From NCBI RefSeq assembly GCF_000425825.1, contig NZ_AUEE01000005.1, positions 118,388-182,387 on the forward strand: 64,000 nt of DNA, in the 5' to 3' direction. The DNA is from Jeotgalicoccus marinus DSM 19772 (lineage in GTDB: Bacteria; Bacillota; Bacilli; Staphylococcales; Salinicoccaceae). This document shows, in pieces, positions 19,813-28,811 of this stretch. How positions within the stretch are numbered: position 1 is the first letter of the stretch; each line of letters opens with the position of its first letter. Below the pieces are notes generated by a model. The model ran no database searches. It was given only the letters and a program-made list of their open reading frames with translations, and had not been told where the DNA came from. A program made the position numbers and the translations under genes.

Positions 19813-19914
19813 ACCGCATTCTCCTAGTCACAGAATTCTAATTTTAATTATATATTGTTTGTACCAACATTTAAAGAGTTATCAGTCTTTAGTCGTATTG
19901 TTGTATGTTCAATT

Positions 19915-19964
19915 ATTGTTCATTGATATATTTTTGATTTTCTCTTAAAATAACAATGAACAAT
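19915..19964. promoter_or_regulatory. Perfect 11-bp inverted repeat around the fer promoter
   Basis: ATTGTTCATTG (19915-19925) and its exact complement CAATGAACAAT (19954-19964) are 28 bases apart, with the fer -35 and -10 between or touching them. A further TGTTCA half-site is at 19907-19912. The arrangement looks like an operator pair or a transcript hairpin; the regulator is unknown. Confidence 0.55.
19923..19951 (+). promoter_or_regulatory. sigma-A promoter of fer
   Basis: TTGATA (19923-19928), 17-base spacer, TAAAAT (19946-19951), about 40 bases before the ATG, which has AGAGGTG upstream. Confidence 0.75.
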
Positions 19965-19969
19965 CGTAA

Positions 19970-20245
<276 letters not shown>

Positions 20246-20254
20246 ATAATATTA

Positions 20255-20292
20255 AATAAGGATGAGAAATCAAAAGATTTCTCATCCTTATT
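20255..20292. terminator. Bidirectional terminator between fer and ribU
   Basis: A 17-bp perfect stem (20255-20271 with 20276-20292) around an AAAA loop, with T-rich sequence on both sides. It serves the convergent fer (plus) and res-ribU (minus) transcripts. Confidence 0.95.
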
Positions 20293-20301
20293 TTTTCTTT
20301 C

Positions 20302-20865
20302 TTAATTTTGTCTTTGAATTACTGGAATCACCTTAATGTAGATGATATAACATATAATACTCAAAATAATTCCTTTGACTAAGTTGAATGGAATTATTCC
20401 GGCAGTAACGACCACTCTTAAGTTATTTATGATGTCTGTTTGATCGACAATCAGACCATAAGCAGGGAGTAGTACAAAATAGTTCAACACTGCTAAAGAA
20501 AGAATGAGCATTAAAGTACCTGTTACAAAGCCGTAAATGAGGCGTTTGACTGTTTTCTTCTTGTAGTAAAAAAAGAAGACAGGCAGTAAAAATGAAAATG
20601 CTGCTAAAAGGTTCGCAATTGGGCCTATTGGCTCACTGGCAACCAGCAAACTGTACAGCACAATTTTCATAATAATAATTAATGAGCCGCCTAAACCACC
20701 AAAAAGTATGAAGCCTATAAAGGCAGGTATATCTGACAAATCAAGCATCAGAAATGGTGGTAGGAATGGTAAAGGAAACTGAATGAGCATTAATATAAAT
20801 GATAATGCACTCAGGATACTAATATTGATGATTTTTCTTAGTCGTTGTCTATCTATTGATATCAA
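20302..20865 (-). CDS. ribU: Riboflavin ECF transporter, substrate-binding S component
   Basis: 187 residues with five or six membrane helices. The segment FPLPFLPPFLMLDLSDIPAF is the RibU/FmnP hallmark. It takes up riboflavin with the shared EcfAA'T module, which is not in this window. The start is a TTG overlapping the resE stop as TTGA, but the only ribosome site (AGAAGGG) ends one base before it, so initiation is unusual or the start is a few codons downstream. No FMN riboswitch precedes it; it appears to be read through from the res operon. Confidence 0.9.
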   Translation of the reverse strand: MISIDRQRLRKIINISILSALSFILMLIQFPLPFLPPFLMLDLSDIPAFIGFILFGGLGGSLIIIMKIVLYSLLVASEPIGPIANLLAAFSFLLPVFFFYYKKKTVKRLIYGFVTGTLMLILSLAVLNYFVLLPAYGLIVDQTDIINNLRVVVTAGIIPFNLVKGIILSIICYIIYIKVIPVIQRQN

Positions 20866-22556
20866 TCCCTTCTAGTTTTAGGCATAGTAATAATAAATGT
20901 TGTACCTTTTCCGAAATCGCTCTCTACTGATATTTCACCACCGTGTTTTTCGATGATATTTTTTACAATATACAAGCCTAAGCCGGTTCCGTGTTTACCT
21001 CTTGTACGTGCTTCATCGACCTTATAGAAACGATCAAATATATGTTTTATGTTTTCACGTTTAATGCCAGTTCCCGTATCTGATAGCTTGATGGTAACAT
21101 GGTTTTCACTATTCTGTTTTGCAGAAATAGTAATCGTATCATTAGCTTTAGTGTAACGGATGGCATTGTTTAATAAATTTGTCAGTACTTGATTCATCTT
21201 ATCTGCATCGTGTGGGAAAATAATCGGCCCATCTTCAACATCGAAAAGTAGTTTAGTTTCTTTTTCTTTTAATTCGTAGTCAAAGCGGTGACGTAGTTTA
21301 TCGAGAAGTGGTTTAAAGTCCTGATCGACAATATCATAAAGGACTTCGTCCGAATCCATTCTCGCTATAACTAAAAGTTCGTTTACGAGTTTGTTCATGC
21401 GGTCCGACTCATCTTTAATAATCGACACCATTTCTTTTACTTCCTCCGGATCAGTCACGATGTCATCTAAGAGTGCTTCAGAGTATCCACTAAGCATGAC
21501 CATTGGTGTTTTTAATTCATGGGAGACATTGGAAATAAATTCTGAACGCATCTTCTCTGTGTTAATTTCATCTGTAATATCCCAAATCAAGACCGTTACA
21601 CCACTTTGTTCCTCGTTTGATTCCACTGGAGACATAGCAAGTTGTAAGTGCATATCATCTATGTCGAGACGTTCTAAATGTGGTCGATTGTCTCTCGCAA
21701 CAACTTTAATTAAGGATGAAAAATAACCATTCTGCTCATTCTCTTCGAATAGGCTATAATAATTTAATCCTGCCTGATTACTATAGATTAATTCCGCATT
21801 GGTATTTAAGTAAAGAATACCATTCGTTAGTGATGAGAACACATTCTCTCTTAAATTTTTCTCATGTGTCAGCTCTGAAATGGTGCTTTTAATATTATCA
21901 TTCATCTTATTAAATGCGAGTGTTAACTCCCCTATTTCATCTCGAGATGTTACTTTTAAATTATTGTATTCACCAGTAGCCGTAGAAAAAGCTGAGTTCT
22001 TTAAGGCGATTAGCGGCTTGGTAATCCTAGAAATCAAGAAAAATGCAAAGAAGGTTGTAATCAAGAATAAGGTAATTGCACTGATTAGAATAATCATTAA
22101 TACGGTAAAGAATGACTGATTCAAGGCATCTAAATCACTAAACATAATGATCGCTGTGTCTTCATTAAAATACCGACTTAGATCAGAAACTTTTACCATG
22201 AGTTCGTGATTATCTTCATCTCTAAAAATAAAGGTATTTTCTGCAGAGTCTGAATTAATGATTTCTTCATAGATGTTTTCAGCAGTAGATTGGTCTCCAG
22301 TAATAACCTGACCATTAGAGTAGATGATTAAATTTTCCTCTGCAGCTAAATATGTTTCTTGTGAGGTTAGAGAATGATTACTTAAGATGACATTCTCTAC
22401 TCGGCTCACTTCTTTTTCTAATTGTCTCTCTGTAATATCTAAAGAATAATTTCTAAAAAAAAGACTTAAAACGATGGACAATATAATTAAAACTGTAGTC
22501 ACTATCATTAAGATAGTAAACCACAGTTTTGTTACGACACTGGAGAAAAAACTCAT
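20862..22556 (-). CDS. resE: Redox-sensing histidine kinase ResE/SrrB
   Basis: 564 residues. Membrane helices at about 10-33 and 150-175 enclose an external sensor of about 115 residues; then HAMP (176-230), PAS (about 237-330), HisKA with phospho-acceptor His346 in SHELKTP, and HATPase_c (about 440-560) with NLLNNAIRYT, DTGTGI and GTGLGL. It responds to low oxygen or a reduced quinone pool, as known for SrrB/ResE, and phosphorylates ResD. Four-base ATGA overlap with resD. The reduced-menaquinone input fits the menaquinone and qcr genes nearby. Confidence 0.96.
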   Translation of the reverse strand: MSFFSSVVTKLWFTILMIVTTVLIILSIVLSLFFRNYSLDITERQLEKEVSRVENVILSNHSLTSQETYLAAEENLIIYSNGQVITGDQSTAENIYEEIINSDSAENTFIFRDEDNHELMVKVSDLSRYFNEDTAIIMFSDLDALNQSFFTVLMIILISAITLFLITTFFAFFLISRITKPLIALKNSAFSTATGEYNNLKVTSRDEIGELTLAFNKMNDNIKSTISELTHEKNLRENVFSSLTNGILYLNTNAELIYSNQAGLNYYSLFEENEQNGYFSSLIKVVARDNRPHLERLDIDDMHLQLAMSPVESNEEQSGVTVLIWDITDEINTEKMRSEFISNVSHELKTPMVMLSGYSEALLDDIVTDPEEVKEMVSIIKDESDRMNKLVNELLVIARMDSDEVLYDIVDQDFKPLLDKLRHRFDYELKEKETKLLFDVEDGPIIFPHDADKMNQVLTNLLNNAIRYTKANDTITISAKQNSENHVTIKLSDTGTGIKRENIKHIFDRFYKVDEARTRGKHGTGLGLYIVKNIIEKHGGEISVESDFGKGTTFIITMPKTRRD

Positions 22557-23263
22557 TTGTCGTTTACCCCAAATTTATAGCCGATTCCCCATACTGTATG
22601 AATCATCTGGCTTGCCTCTGGAGATACTTTATTCAATTTCTCTCTCAGTCTCTTGACATGTGTATCTACAGTTCTTAAGTCACCGTAGAAATCGTAATTC
22701 CAAACTTCTTTAAGCAGTTCTTCACGATTGAACACCTTATCTGGACTTTTAGCCAGGAATAATAGGAGTTCATACTCCTTAGGTGTTAAGTTTACACGCT
22801 TATTATCAGCTAATACTCTGTGTGCATCATTGTCGATGACCAAGTGTTCAAAGACGACAATATCCTTTGCAGAAGTATCTTTTTCGATAAAGGCAGTTTC
22901 TGAAGAACGTCTCAAAATCGCTTTGACTCTAAGCACAACTTCTCGTGGTGAGAAAGGTTTGACAATGTAATCATCAGCACCGACTTCTAAACCTTCAACA
23001 CGATCTGCTTCTTCCCCCTTAGCTGTTAGCATAATAATAGGTGTAGATTTTTCCTTACGAAGCTCTCTTGCAACTTCTATTCCATCCATCTCAGGCATCA
23101 TTAAATCCAATAAGATAACATGGAAATCTTCATTCATTGCAATTGACAAGGCATCTTTACCATTGTCAGCTTCAACTATTTCATAATCTTCTCTTGTTAA
23201 ATATAGGTTCAGTAACTTTCTAATCCGTTCTTCATCATCAACAAGCAATATTTTTTCTGTCAT
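22553..23263 (-). CDS. resD: Response regulator ResD/SrrA
   Basis: 236 residues, OmpR/PhoB type. Receiver domain 1-120 with phospho-acceptor Asp53 (LLDLMMPEMDG), then winged-helix DNA-binding domain (about 135-232) containing RTVDTHVKRLREKL. It controls respiration, fermentation and cytochrome genes in Bacillus and staphylococci. Part of resABCDE. Confidence 0.97.
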   Translation of the reverse strand: MTEKILLVDDEERIRKLLNLYLTREDYEIVEADNGKDALSIAMNEDFHVILLDLMMPEMDGIEVARELRKEKSTPIIMLTAKGEEADRVEGLEVGADDYIVKPFSPREVVLRVKAILRRSSETAFIEKDTSAKDIVVFEHLVIDNDAHRVLADNKRVNLTPKEYELLLFLAKSPDKVFNREELLKEVWNYDFYGDLRTVDTHVKRLREKLNKVSPEASQMIHTVWGIGYKFGVNDK

Positions 23264-23281
23264 TGTAACCCTCTTTTCGTA

Positions 23282-24487
23282 TTATGCATATGAATGTAGG
23301 CCGGACACAATCATATTGATTGCAATTAAGTTAAACAGAATAAGTAGGAAACCGCCCACTGCTAACCATGCAGATTTTTCACCTTCATAACCTCTGTTAA
23401 TTCTTAAGTGAAGGAAAATCGTATAGAACATGAAAGTAATAAAGGCCCATGTTTCTTTCGGGTCCCAGCCCCAGAATCTACTCCATGCCATCTGTGCCCA
23501 AATTGCAGCGAAGAAGATGCCACCTAAAGCAAATAGTGGGAAGCCGATAATAACCGAACGATATCCAATCTCATCCATTAAGATAAGATCGACCTTCTTA
23601 GTTAATGGTTTAAAGAGTGAAAAGATTCGTCTTCTGAGTATTAATCGAACGATTCCATAGACGACGATACCTAAAATAATTGACCATAGGACAGTATTAA
23701 GTGAGTCCGCTTTAATTACTGGAGGTAAATCAATACCTAGATGGAAATGTTCAGTTGGTTCAAACTCATTGTTTCCAAGGTGTTCTACAGGAATTGCGTC
23801 CTGGTAGTTAATTAAACTTGGTAAATGATATTCGGCAATTACTTGTTGTCCAGTTTGATCTGTGTAGTAAAATTCATCATTGTAACCGACGACTTCTTTC
23901 ATCACGAGTGTTGTCACAATATATGTTGCAACAATTACTAATCCGACCATTATCATTTCTAAACATCTTGCGCGCCATGATTTTTCATCTGCAGGAATGG
24001 CTTTAAGTAAGTAAATCAATCCTGCTACAGCACTCATTGAAAGTATACCATAGGATAAGGTTACAGTAATAACGTGAATGGCTAGCCAGCTACTCTGAAG
24101 TGCTGGTATTAATGGTTGAACATCTGTTGAGAACAGACTACCGTATCCAAGTAATAATAAGGAAATCGGTATTGCAAATAAACCGAATATTTTAGTTTTA
24201 AAGTAATGGTACGTAATTAGATAACCACCGATGAGCATGATTGAGAACATGGCAATAAATTCATACATGTTCGATACCGGTGCATGTCCCGTCGCCATCC
24301 AACGGAAAGCGAAATAGCCTAATTCTAAGATAAAGGCAATAATAATCATCCAAAGCGCAATTTTTTCATACTTTTTGGTCTTTGACTTTGACTTGATACT
24401 GATACCGAGTGGAATCAGTGCGACGAGTAGCATGATAAACGCGATGAATATGAGTGTATTACTTATTGATAAAAATGTTGCATCCAT
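23282..24487 (-). CDS. resC: Cytochrome c biogenesis protein ResC (CcsA)
   Basis: 401 residues, about eight membrane helices. The Trp-rich haem-handling motif WSRFWGWDPKETWAF near residue 345 defines the CcsA/ResC family, and conserved His residues flank it. Together with ResB it carries haem across the membrane and attaches it to apocytochrome c such as QcrC. Confidence 0.96.
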   Translation of the reverse strand: MDATFLSISNTLIFIAFIMLLVALIPLGISIKSKSKTKKYEKIALWMIIIAFILELGYFAFRWMATGHAPVSNMYEFIAMFSIMLIGGYLITYHYFKTKIFGLFAIPISLLLLGYGSLFSTDVQPLIPALQSSWLAIHVITVTLSYGILSMSAVAGLIYLLKAIPADEKSWRARCLEMIMVGLVIVATYIVTTLVMKEVVGYNDEFYYTDQTGQQVIAEYHLPSLINYQDAIPVEHLGNNEFEPTEHFHLGIDLPPVIKADSLNTVLWSIILGIVVYGIVRLILRRRIFSLFKPLTKKVDLILMDEIGYRSVIIGFPLFALGGIFFAAIWAQMAWSRFWGWDPKETWAFITFMFYTIFLHLRINRGYEGEKSAWLAVGGFLLILFNLIAINMIVSGLHSYA

Positions 24488-24497
24488 ATATTAAACA

Positions 24498-26162
24498 CTA
24501 TCCTTTCGAATTCGATTCCTCTTCTTCTTTATCTTTCATAGCCTCGAATTCATATGATTCTAATATTGTATTCATTTCTTTCTTCATACCGTAATAGTTT
24601 TTATTCGTATGTGCAGCGATGTTCATTGTGTCACCTTCTGCATTAATCCAAATTCTACGGTGATTGATATATGAACCAATAAAGAGTCCGATTAAGAAGA
24701 TGATAAAGCCAGCTGCCATATAAGGCATTGCTAAGTCTTTTTTCAAGGTCAGTACACTTGCCATATGATCTTCTGCTTCTACAAAGCGAATGTTGTACTC
24801 ATTATCTTGTGTAATATCAGTCGAATTCATAATTTGAAGTAGGCTCAGCTCTTGTTTTTCACCATCATCTACTTCAAATACAAAGGCAGGGTTTGTAGGT
24901 ACAGGTGTTGCCGTAATCAATGTACCGTTGTCATCTATTTCTAAAAAATCTGGTGCATAGGCACGCATATCGATACTAACGTCTTCGGTAATTTGATAAG
25001 AATCTTCTGGGTCATCAAGTTCTACCGTGAAGTTGTCACCTAGCGTGTTACCTTCACTATCTTCTAGTCTAAAGGTCATCGATTTCATCTGTGAATTATC
25101 GTAAGAAGATTGATAAAGTTGATAATCTTCAAATACATAAGGATGGTTTACTCTAATACTATATTTGTCAACCTCTTCTAGCTCAGGAGATGATCCTACA
25201 ACATCAGCTGTTTGGTTTTCATAAAATGTAATGTCTGTTTGGAAGTTACTGATGGTCATTTCCATGTTGTTTTGTAGAGATTCATCAAATACTGTTCCAC
25301 TTTCCTCATCATACGTATCGATTGTGAAACTTTCGTTTTTGACGTAATATTTACCGTTCGTTGTCGGGACACTTACAGTCTCACCTTCTTGAGCGTAGAT
25401 AATTTCATCAACATATACCCCTGGGAAGAATCTAAGCATACTACCGATGAGTAAAATAATTAAACCAGTATGGTTAATGTATGGGCCCCATCTAGATAAA
25501 CGACCTTTTTCTAATAGGTAATGATTCCCGTCCTGAGTTAATTTGTATTTTTTGTTTTCAAACGATTTAACAATTTCAGGTGCTTTACTAACATTGTCAT
25601 AGTTGTTGTTTAAACGTTGGCGTCTAAAGAATGAATCGTGTTTTTTCGCACGTTGATTTTTTAATGATTTGTATAGAGGTACACCTCTATCGACACTCGC
25701 TGCAATAATAGATAAAGCCAATAGACCGTTAAGTAAAACAAACCACCAAGAGGAATACAGCTGAGTAAAGCCAAGTTTGTAATACAACATACCAAATGTT
25801 CCATATTGTTCGGTGTAGTGCTCTAGTGGGTCTGCACCAATCGGAATAAAGTATTCCTGTGGTAAGATTGTTCCAATAGCAGCAGCAATTGCGATTATTG
25901 CAATGATACCGACACCCACCTTAATGGATGTGAAGAAGTTCCAAATCTTATCAAAGATACTTTTAGACTTCACTTTGGAACGTACTGCACTACCGTCATA
26001 GCGCATTAAATCTTTAATTTTCTTCTTGTCATAGTTTTCATTAATCATCTTACCGCAGGACTGACAAAGTTGCGTCCCCGGTGGATTGACATGGCCACAA
26101 TGACTACATGTAATATCATTCTTATTTTCTTTTACTTCTTCATTATTATCTTTAGTGTTCAT
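24498..26162 (-). CDS. resB: Cytochrome c biogenesis protein ResB (Ccs1) with N-terminal zinc ribbon
   Basis: 554 residues. The N-terminus has a four-Cys zinc ribbon (Cys19, Cys22, Cys33, Cys36), as in Bacillus ResB. Then come three membrane helices in the first half, a large external domain (about 245-480) and a final helix (about 495-515). Partner of ResC in System II haem ligation. ATG at 26160-26162 has AGGA eight bases before it and is preferred to the ATG three codons upstream, which abuts that site. Confidence 0.94.
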   Translation of the reverse strand: MNTKDNNEEVKENKNDITCSHCGHVNPPGTQLCQSCGKMINENYDKKKIKDLMRYDGSAVRSKVKSKSIFDKIWNFFTSIKVGVGIIAIIAIAAAIGTILPQEYFIPIGADPLEHYTEQYGTFGMLYYKLGFTQLYSSWWFVLLNGLLALSIIAASVDRGVPLYKSLKNQRAKKHDSFFRRQRLNNNYDNVSKAPEIVKSFENKKYKLTQDGNHYLLEKGRLSRWGPYINHTGLIILLIGSMLRFFPGVYVDEIIYAQEGETVSVPTTNGKYYVKNESFTIDTYDEESGTVFDESLQNNMEMTISNFQTDITFYENQTADVVGSSPELEEVDKYSIRVNHPYVFEDYQLYQSSYDNSQMKSMTFRLEDSEGNTLGDNFTVELDDPEDSYQITEDVSIDMRAYAPDFLEIDDNGTLITATPVPTNPAFVFEVDDGEKQELSLLQIMNSTDITQDNEYNIRFVEAEDHMASVLTLKKDLAMPYMAAGFIIFLIGLFIGSYINHRRIWINAEGDTMNIAAHTNKNYYGMKKEMNTILESYEFEAMKDKEEEESNSKG

Positions 26163-26172
26163 TAAGTTCATC

Positions 26173-26703
26173 CTATTCTACAGAAGACTCTATAAAGGCA
26201 TGTATGTCCTCTTTAGTTAGTTGATACTCCTGTTTTTTCACAACTTCACCATCTTTATTAATCGCTATTGTTGTTGGTAAAGGGCCGATATTATAAGCCT
26301 TTGTGACACTACGATTTGGATCGAGTGCAATCGGATAATCCAAGTCTTCAGATAAGCCTGAAATAAATTGTGAAATTTGCTGAGGATTTTCAGAAACGTT
26401 GACAGCAATTATTTCATAGTCTTCATGGCCTTCATTATATACTTGGTTCATATCGGGCATTTCTTCGCGACATGGTTTACACCATGTGCCCCAGAAATTT
26501 AAGATAACCCCTTTTTCATCAGTAAGTTGTGATAGTTGAATTTCATCCCCATCTAGCGTCTCAAGCTTGAAATCCACTGCTTCGTCACCAACATTTACTG
26601 TTTGGGAACCATCTCTTAAGTTTAGGTAAAGTGTTAAACCTAATAGTGCTGCTATTGTAATAATCGTTCCTGTACGAACGACTTTCCTTGTACTTTTTTT
26701 CAA
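26173..26703 (-). CDS. resA: Thiol-disulfide oxidoreductase ResA
   Basis: 176 residues: membrane anchor (about 11-28) and an external thioredoxin fold with active site WCKPC (Cys75, Cys78). ResA reduces apocytochrome c so that haem can be attached by ResBC. The dipeptide between the cysteines is Lys-Pro; Bacillus ResA has Glu-Pro, so the redox potential may differ. First gene of resABCDE, 10 bases ahead of resB. An AAGGAGC ribosome site is present. Confidence 0.95.
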   Translation of the reverse strand: MKKSTRKVVRTGTIITIAALLGLTLYLNLRDGSQTVNVGDEAVDFKLETLDGDEIQLSQLTDEKGVILNFWGTWCKPCREEMPDMNQVYNEGHEDYEIIAVNVSENPQQISQFISGLSEDLDYPIALDPNRSVTKAYNIGPLPTTIAINKDGEVVKKQEYQLTKEDIHAFIESSVE

Positions 26704-26729
26704 AGTTAGGCTCCTTTCAATATATTATA

Positions 26730-26789
26730 AAACCGCTATAAAATGCGTGCATAGTGCCAATTATAACACAACTCATTTTATGGCGGTTT
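26730..26789 (-). promoter_or_regulatory. 16-bp inverted repeat upstream of resA enclosing a -10-like box
   Basis: Arms 26730-26745 and 26774-26789 match at 15 of 16 positions (AAACCGCCATAAAATG type) with a 28-base loop that holds TATAAT on the minus strand (26760-26765). It lies between the rluB stop and the resA ribosome site. It may be a terminator for rluB (weak T tract), an operator for resA, or both. Confidence 0.45.
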
Positions 26790-26812
26790 GACATTATTAT
26801 GACATTTACGAC

Positions 26813-27535
26813 TTACTTTTTACTGTTAGCGATGAGCTTTTTAACTTCATGTGGTTTTAAGTAGCGATAGTCGCCTTCTTTCAATCCTTCAAGTGTTAGA
26901 AAGTCAAAGCGGATACGAGTGAGTTTTGTCACGTTTAAGCCGAAATGTTCGAACATACGTCTTACCTGTCGGTTACGTCCTTCGTGGATAGAAATTTCTA
27001 AAATCATGTCCTTACCACTCTTATCTCTGATCACTTTTAAGTCACACGGTGCTGTCTTACCATCACTTAAACGTATACCTCGTCGCATTTCATCTTGTTG
27101 ATGACGAAGTAAAACGCCATCTATTTTTACTCTGTAAGTTTTATTCATTTCATATTTAGGATGTGTCATGTGTTGGGTAAACTCACCATCGTTAGTGACG
27201 AGTAAGATTCCAGAAGTGTCATAATCTAAACGACCAACTGGGTAGAGTCTCGCATCAATGTCATCAAAGGCATCAATGACAGTTTCACGGTCTTTATCGT
27301 CTTCGGCAGATGAGATTTCACCTGTTGGCTTATAGTATAAAATATGCACAGGTTCTTCTTTAGTAATGATGACACCATCGACTTTCACCTGGTCCTTATC
27401 TGTTACCTTTATACCAGGTTCTGTAATTTTTTTACCGTTGATTGTTACTCTACCTTCTTCAATTAGATTATCTGCTTTTCTACGGGAAGTAATTCCAGCA
27501 TCAGCAATTTTCTTATTAATACGTGTACTTGTCAT
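26813..27535 (-). CDS. rluB: 23S rRNA pseudouridine synthase RluB
   Basis: 240 residues. An S4 RNA-binding domain (about 4-50) precedes the RsuA-type catalytic domain with GRLDYDTSG (catalytic Asp104) and GRNRQVRRM. It isomerises a uridine in helix 89-90 region of 23S rRNA, by homology to RluB. AAAGGAG upstream overlaps the scpB stop. Last gene of scpA-scpB-rluB. Confidence 0.94.
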   Translation of the reverse strand: MTSTRINKKIADAGITSRRKADNLIEEGRVTINGKKITEPGIKVTDKDQVKVDGVIITKEEPVHILYYKPTGEISSAEDDKDRETVIDAFDDIDARLYPVGRLDYDTSGILLVTNDGEFTQHMTHPKYEMNKTYRVKIDGVLLRHQQDEMRRGIRLSDGKTAPCDLKVIRDKSGKDMILEISIHEGRNRQVRRMFEHFGLNVTKLTRIRFDFLTLEGLKEGDYRYLKPHEVKKLIANSKK

Positions 27536-27540
27536 GTGTT

Positions 27541-28068
27541 TTACTCCTTTAGACTATTGAAGAATAAGTCAATCTCTTCTTGTTCACTAATCATATCATC
27601 ACTAGGTAAATCACTTAAAGATTTAAGGCCAAATACCTCTAGAAAGTGTTGGGTGGTTTCAAAATGACTAGCGCGTTCATCTTGAATGTTCTTCTTTTTC
27701 ACTAGTCCCTTATTAATCAATGTTGAAATTGGTCCATCTGACGCAATGCCACGTACAGTTTCAATACCATTTCTTGAAATTGGCTGGTTGTAAGCAATAA
27801 TAGCTAGAACTTCGAGAGATGCTTGGGACAATTTCTTTTGAGGACGATCGGCAAGTACCCGGCTAATATATTTCTCCATTTCTGGACTCGTCTTCAAATA
27901 GTACATATCCCCATGTCTTTCAATAACATACTGTTCTTTACTATATGCATTTACTTCATTTTCAAGTTGGATCTTTGTGATTGGCACGTGCATGATTAAA
28001 GCTTCTTCACTTAAACCTAAGTCACCTGCGATATATAAGAGCCCTTCAATAATGTTAATTTTCTCCAA
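27541..28068 (-). CDS. scpB: Segregation and condensation protein ScpB
   Basis: 175 residues, two winged-helix domains, with the family segment ASLEVLAIIAYNQPISR. It forms the SMC-ScpA-ScpB complex that condenses and segregates chromosomes. Start is TTG, two bases after the scpA stop; the N-terminal length fits staphylococcal ScpB. Only fair ribosome site (AAAGG 11 bases upstream), so coupling to scpA is likely. Confidence 0.95.
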   Translation of the reverse strand: MEKINIIEGLLYIAGDLGLSEEALIMHVPITKIQLENEVNAYSKEQYVIERHGDMYYLKTSPEMEKYISRVLADRPQKKLSQASLEVLAIIAYNQPISRNGIETVRGIASDGPISTLINKGLVKKKNIQDERASHFETTQHFLEVFGLKSLSDLPSDDMISEQEEIDLFFNSLKE

Positions 28069-28070
28069 GC

Positions 28071-28781
28071 TTAAACCAACCTTTCAAGTTCAAAATCATC
28101 ACTCGTAATCGTGTTGATACGATATAAGTTCTGACTGATGTATTCTAAAATTGTAATAAATACTTGTACAACCTTTGTTTTCGGTTCGTTAAAAGTAAGC
28201 AATTCAGTCATTTTTAGTATTTTACGACCACTAAAACTTTTATCGATAAAAGCGACAGCATCTTCTTTTGAATACTCATCAGGACTGACCACAACATATG
28301 CGTCTTCAGAAAGGCTCACGCGAGACTTTACTTTGTTATAAGCGTCTAATAAGTCATTCAAGTTAAATGTTAGGTCTTCCCTTTCGTCCATATCATCTGA
28401 AAAATCATGCGGTGCTTTGATGAAATACTTACTCTGTTCTTCTTTCATCTTGTTCAATTCCTCTGCATATTGCTTATAGTTTTGATATTCTATAAGTTGA
28501 GTCATCAAGGGACCACGTGGATCCTCATATTCCTCGTCAACATACTGAGGTTCAGGTAGTAGCATATGACTTTTTATTTTAACAAGCTCACTTGCCATAA
28601 CTAAATAATCACTGGCAACATTGAGCTCTAGTACTTTCATCTGATTGATATATTCCATATACTGTTCAGTAAGAAGTTTCATAGGAATATCGTATATATC
28701 AATTTCTAATTCTTTAATAAGGTGTAAAAGTAAGTCCAAAGGACCTTCAAAAACATCCAATTCCACTTTATATGATGACAT
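28071..28781 (-). CDS. scpA: Segregation and condensation protein ScpA
   Basis: 236 residues. Kleisin: the N-terminal FEGPLDLLLHLIKE motif binds the SMC neck and a C-terminal winged helix (about 165-232) binds the SMC head. First gene of scpA-scpB-rluB, divergent from ypuF with about 30 bases between starts. GAGG precedes the ATG. Confidence 0.96.
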   Translation of the reverse strand: MSSYKVELDVFEGPLDLLLHLIKELEIDIYDIPMKLLTEQYMEYINQMKVLELNVASDYLVMASELVKIKSHMLLPEPQYVDEEYEDPRGPLMTQLIEYQNYKQYAEELNKMKEEQSKYFIKAPHDFSDDMDEREDLTFNLNDLLDAYNKVKSRVSLSEDAYVVVSPDEYSKEDAVAFIDKSFSGRKILKMTELLTFNEPKTKVVQVFITILEYISQNLYRINTITSDDFELERLV

Positions 28782-28811
28782 TATATAACCTCTATTTCAG
28801 GAGTGATACCA

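Noticed and set aside
20866..20900. FMN riboswitch for ribU
   Set aside because: No room: the ribU start overlaps the resE gene and the region is coding.
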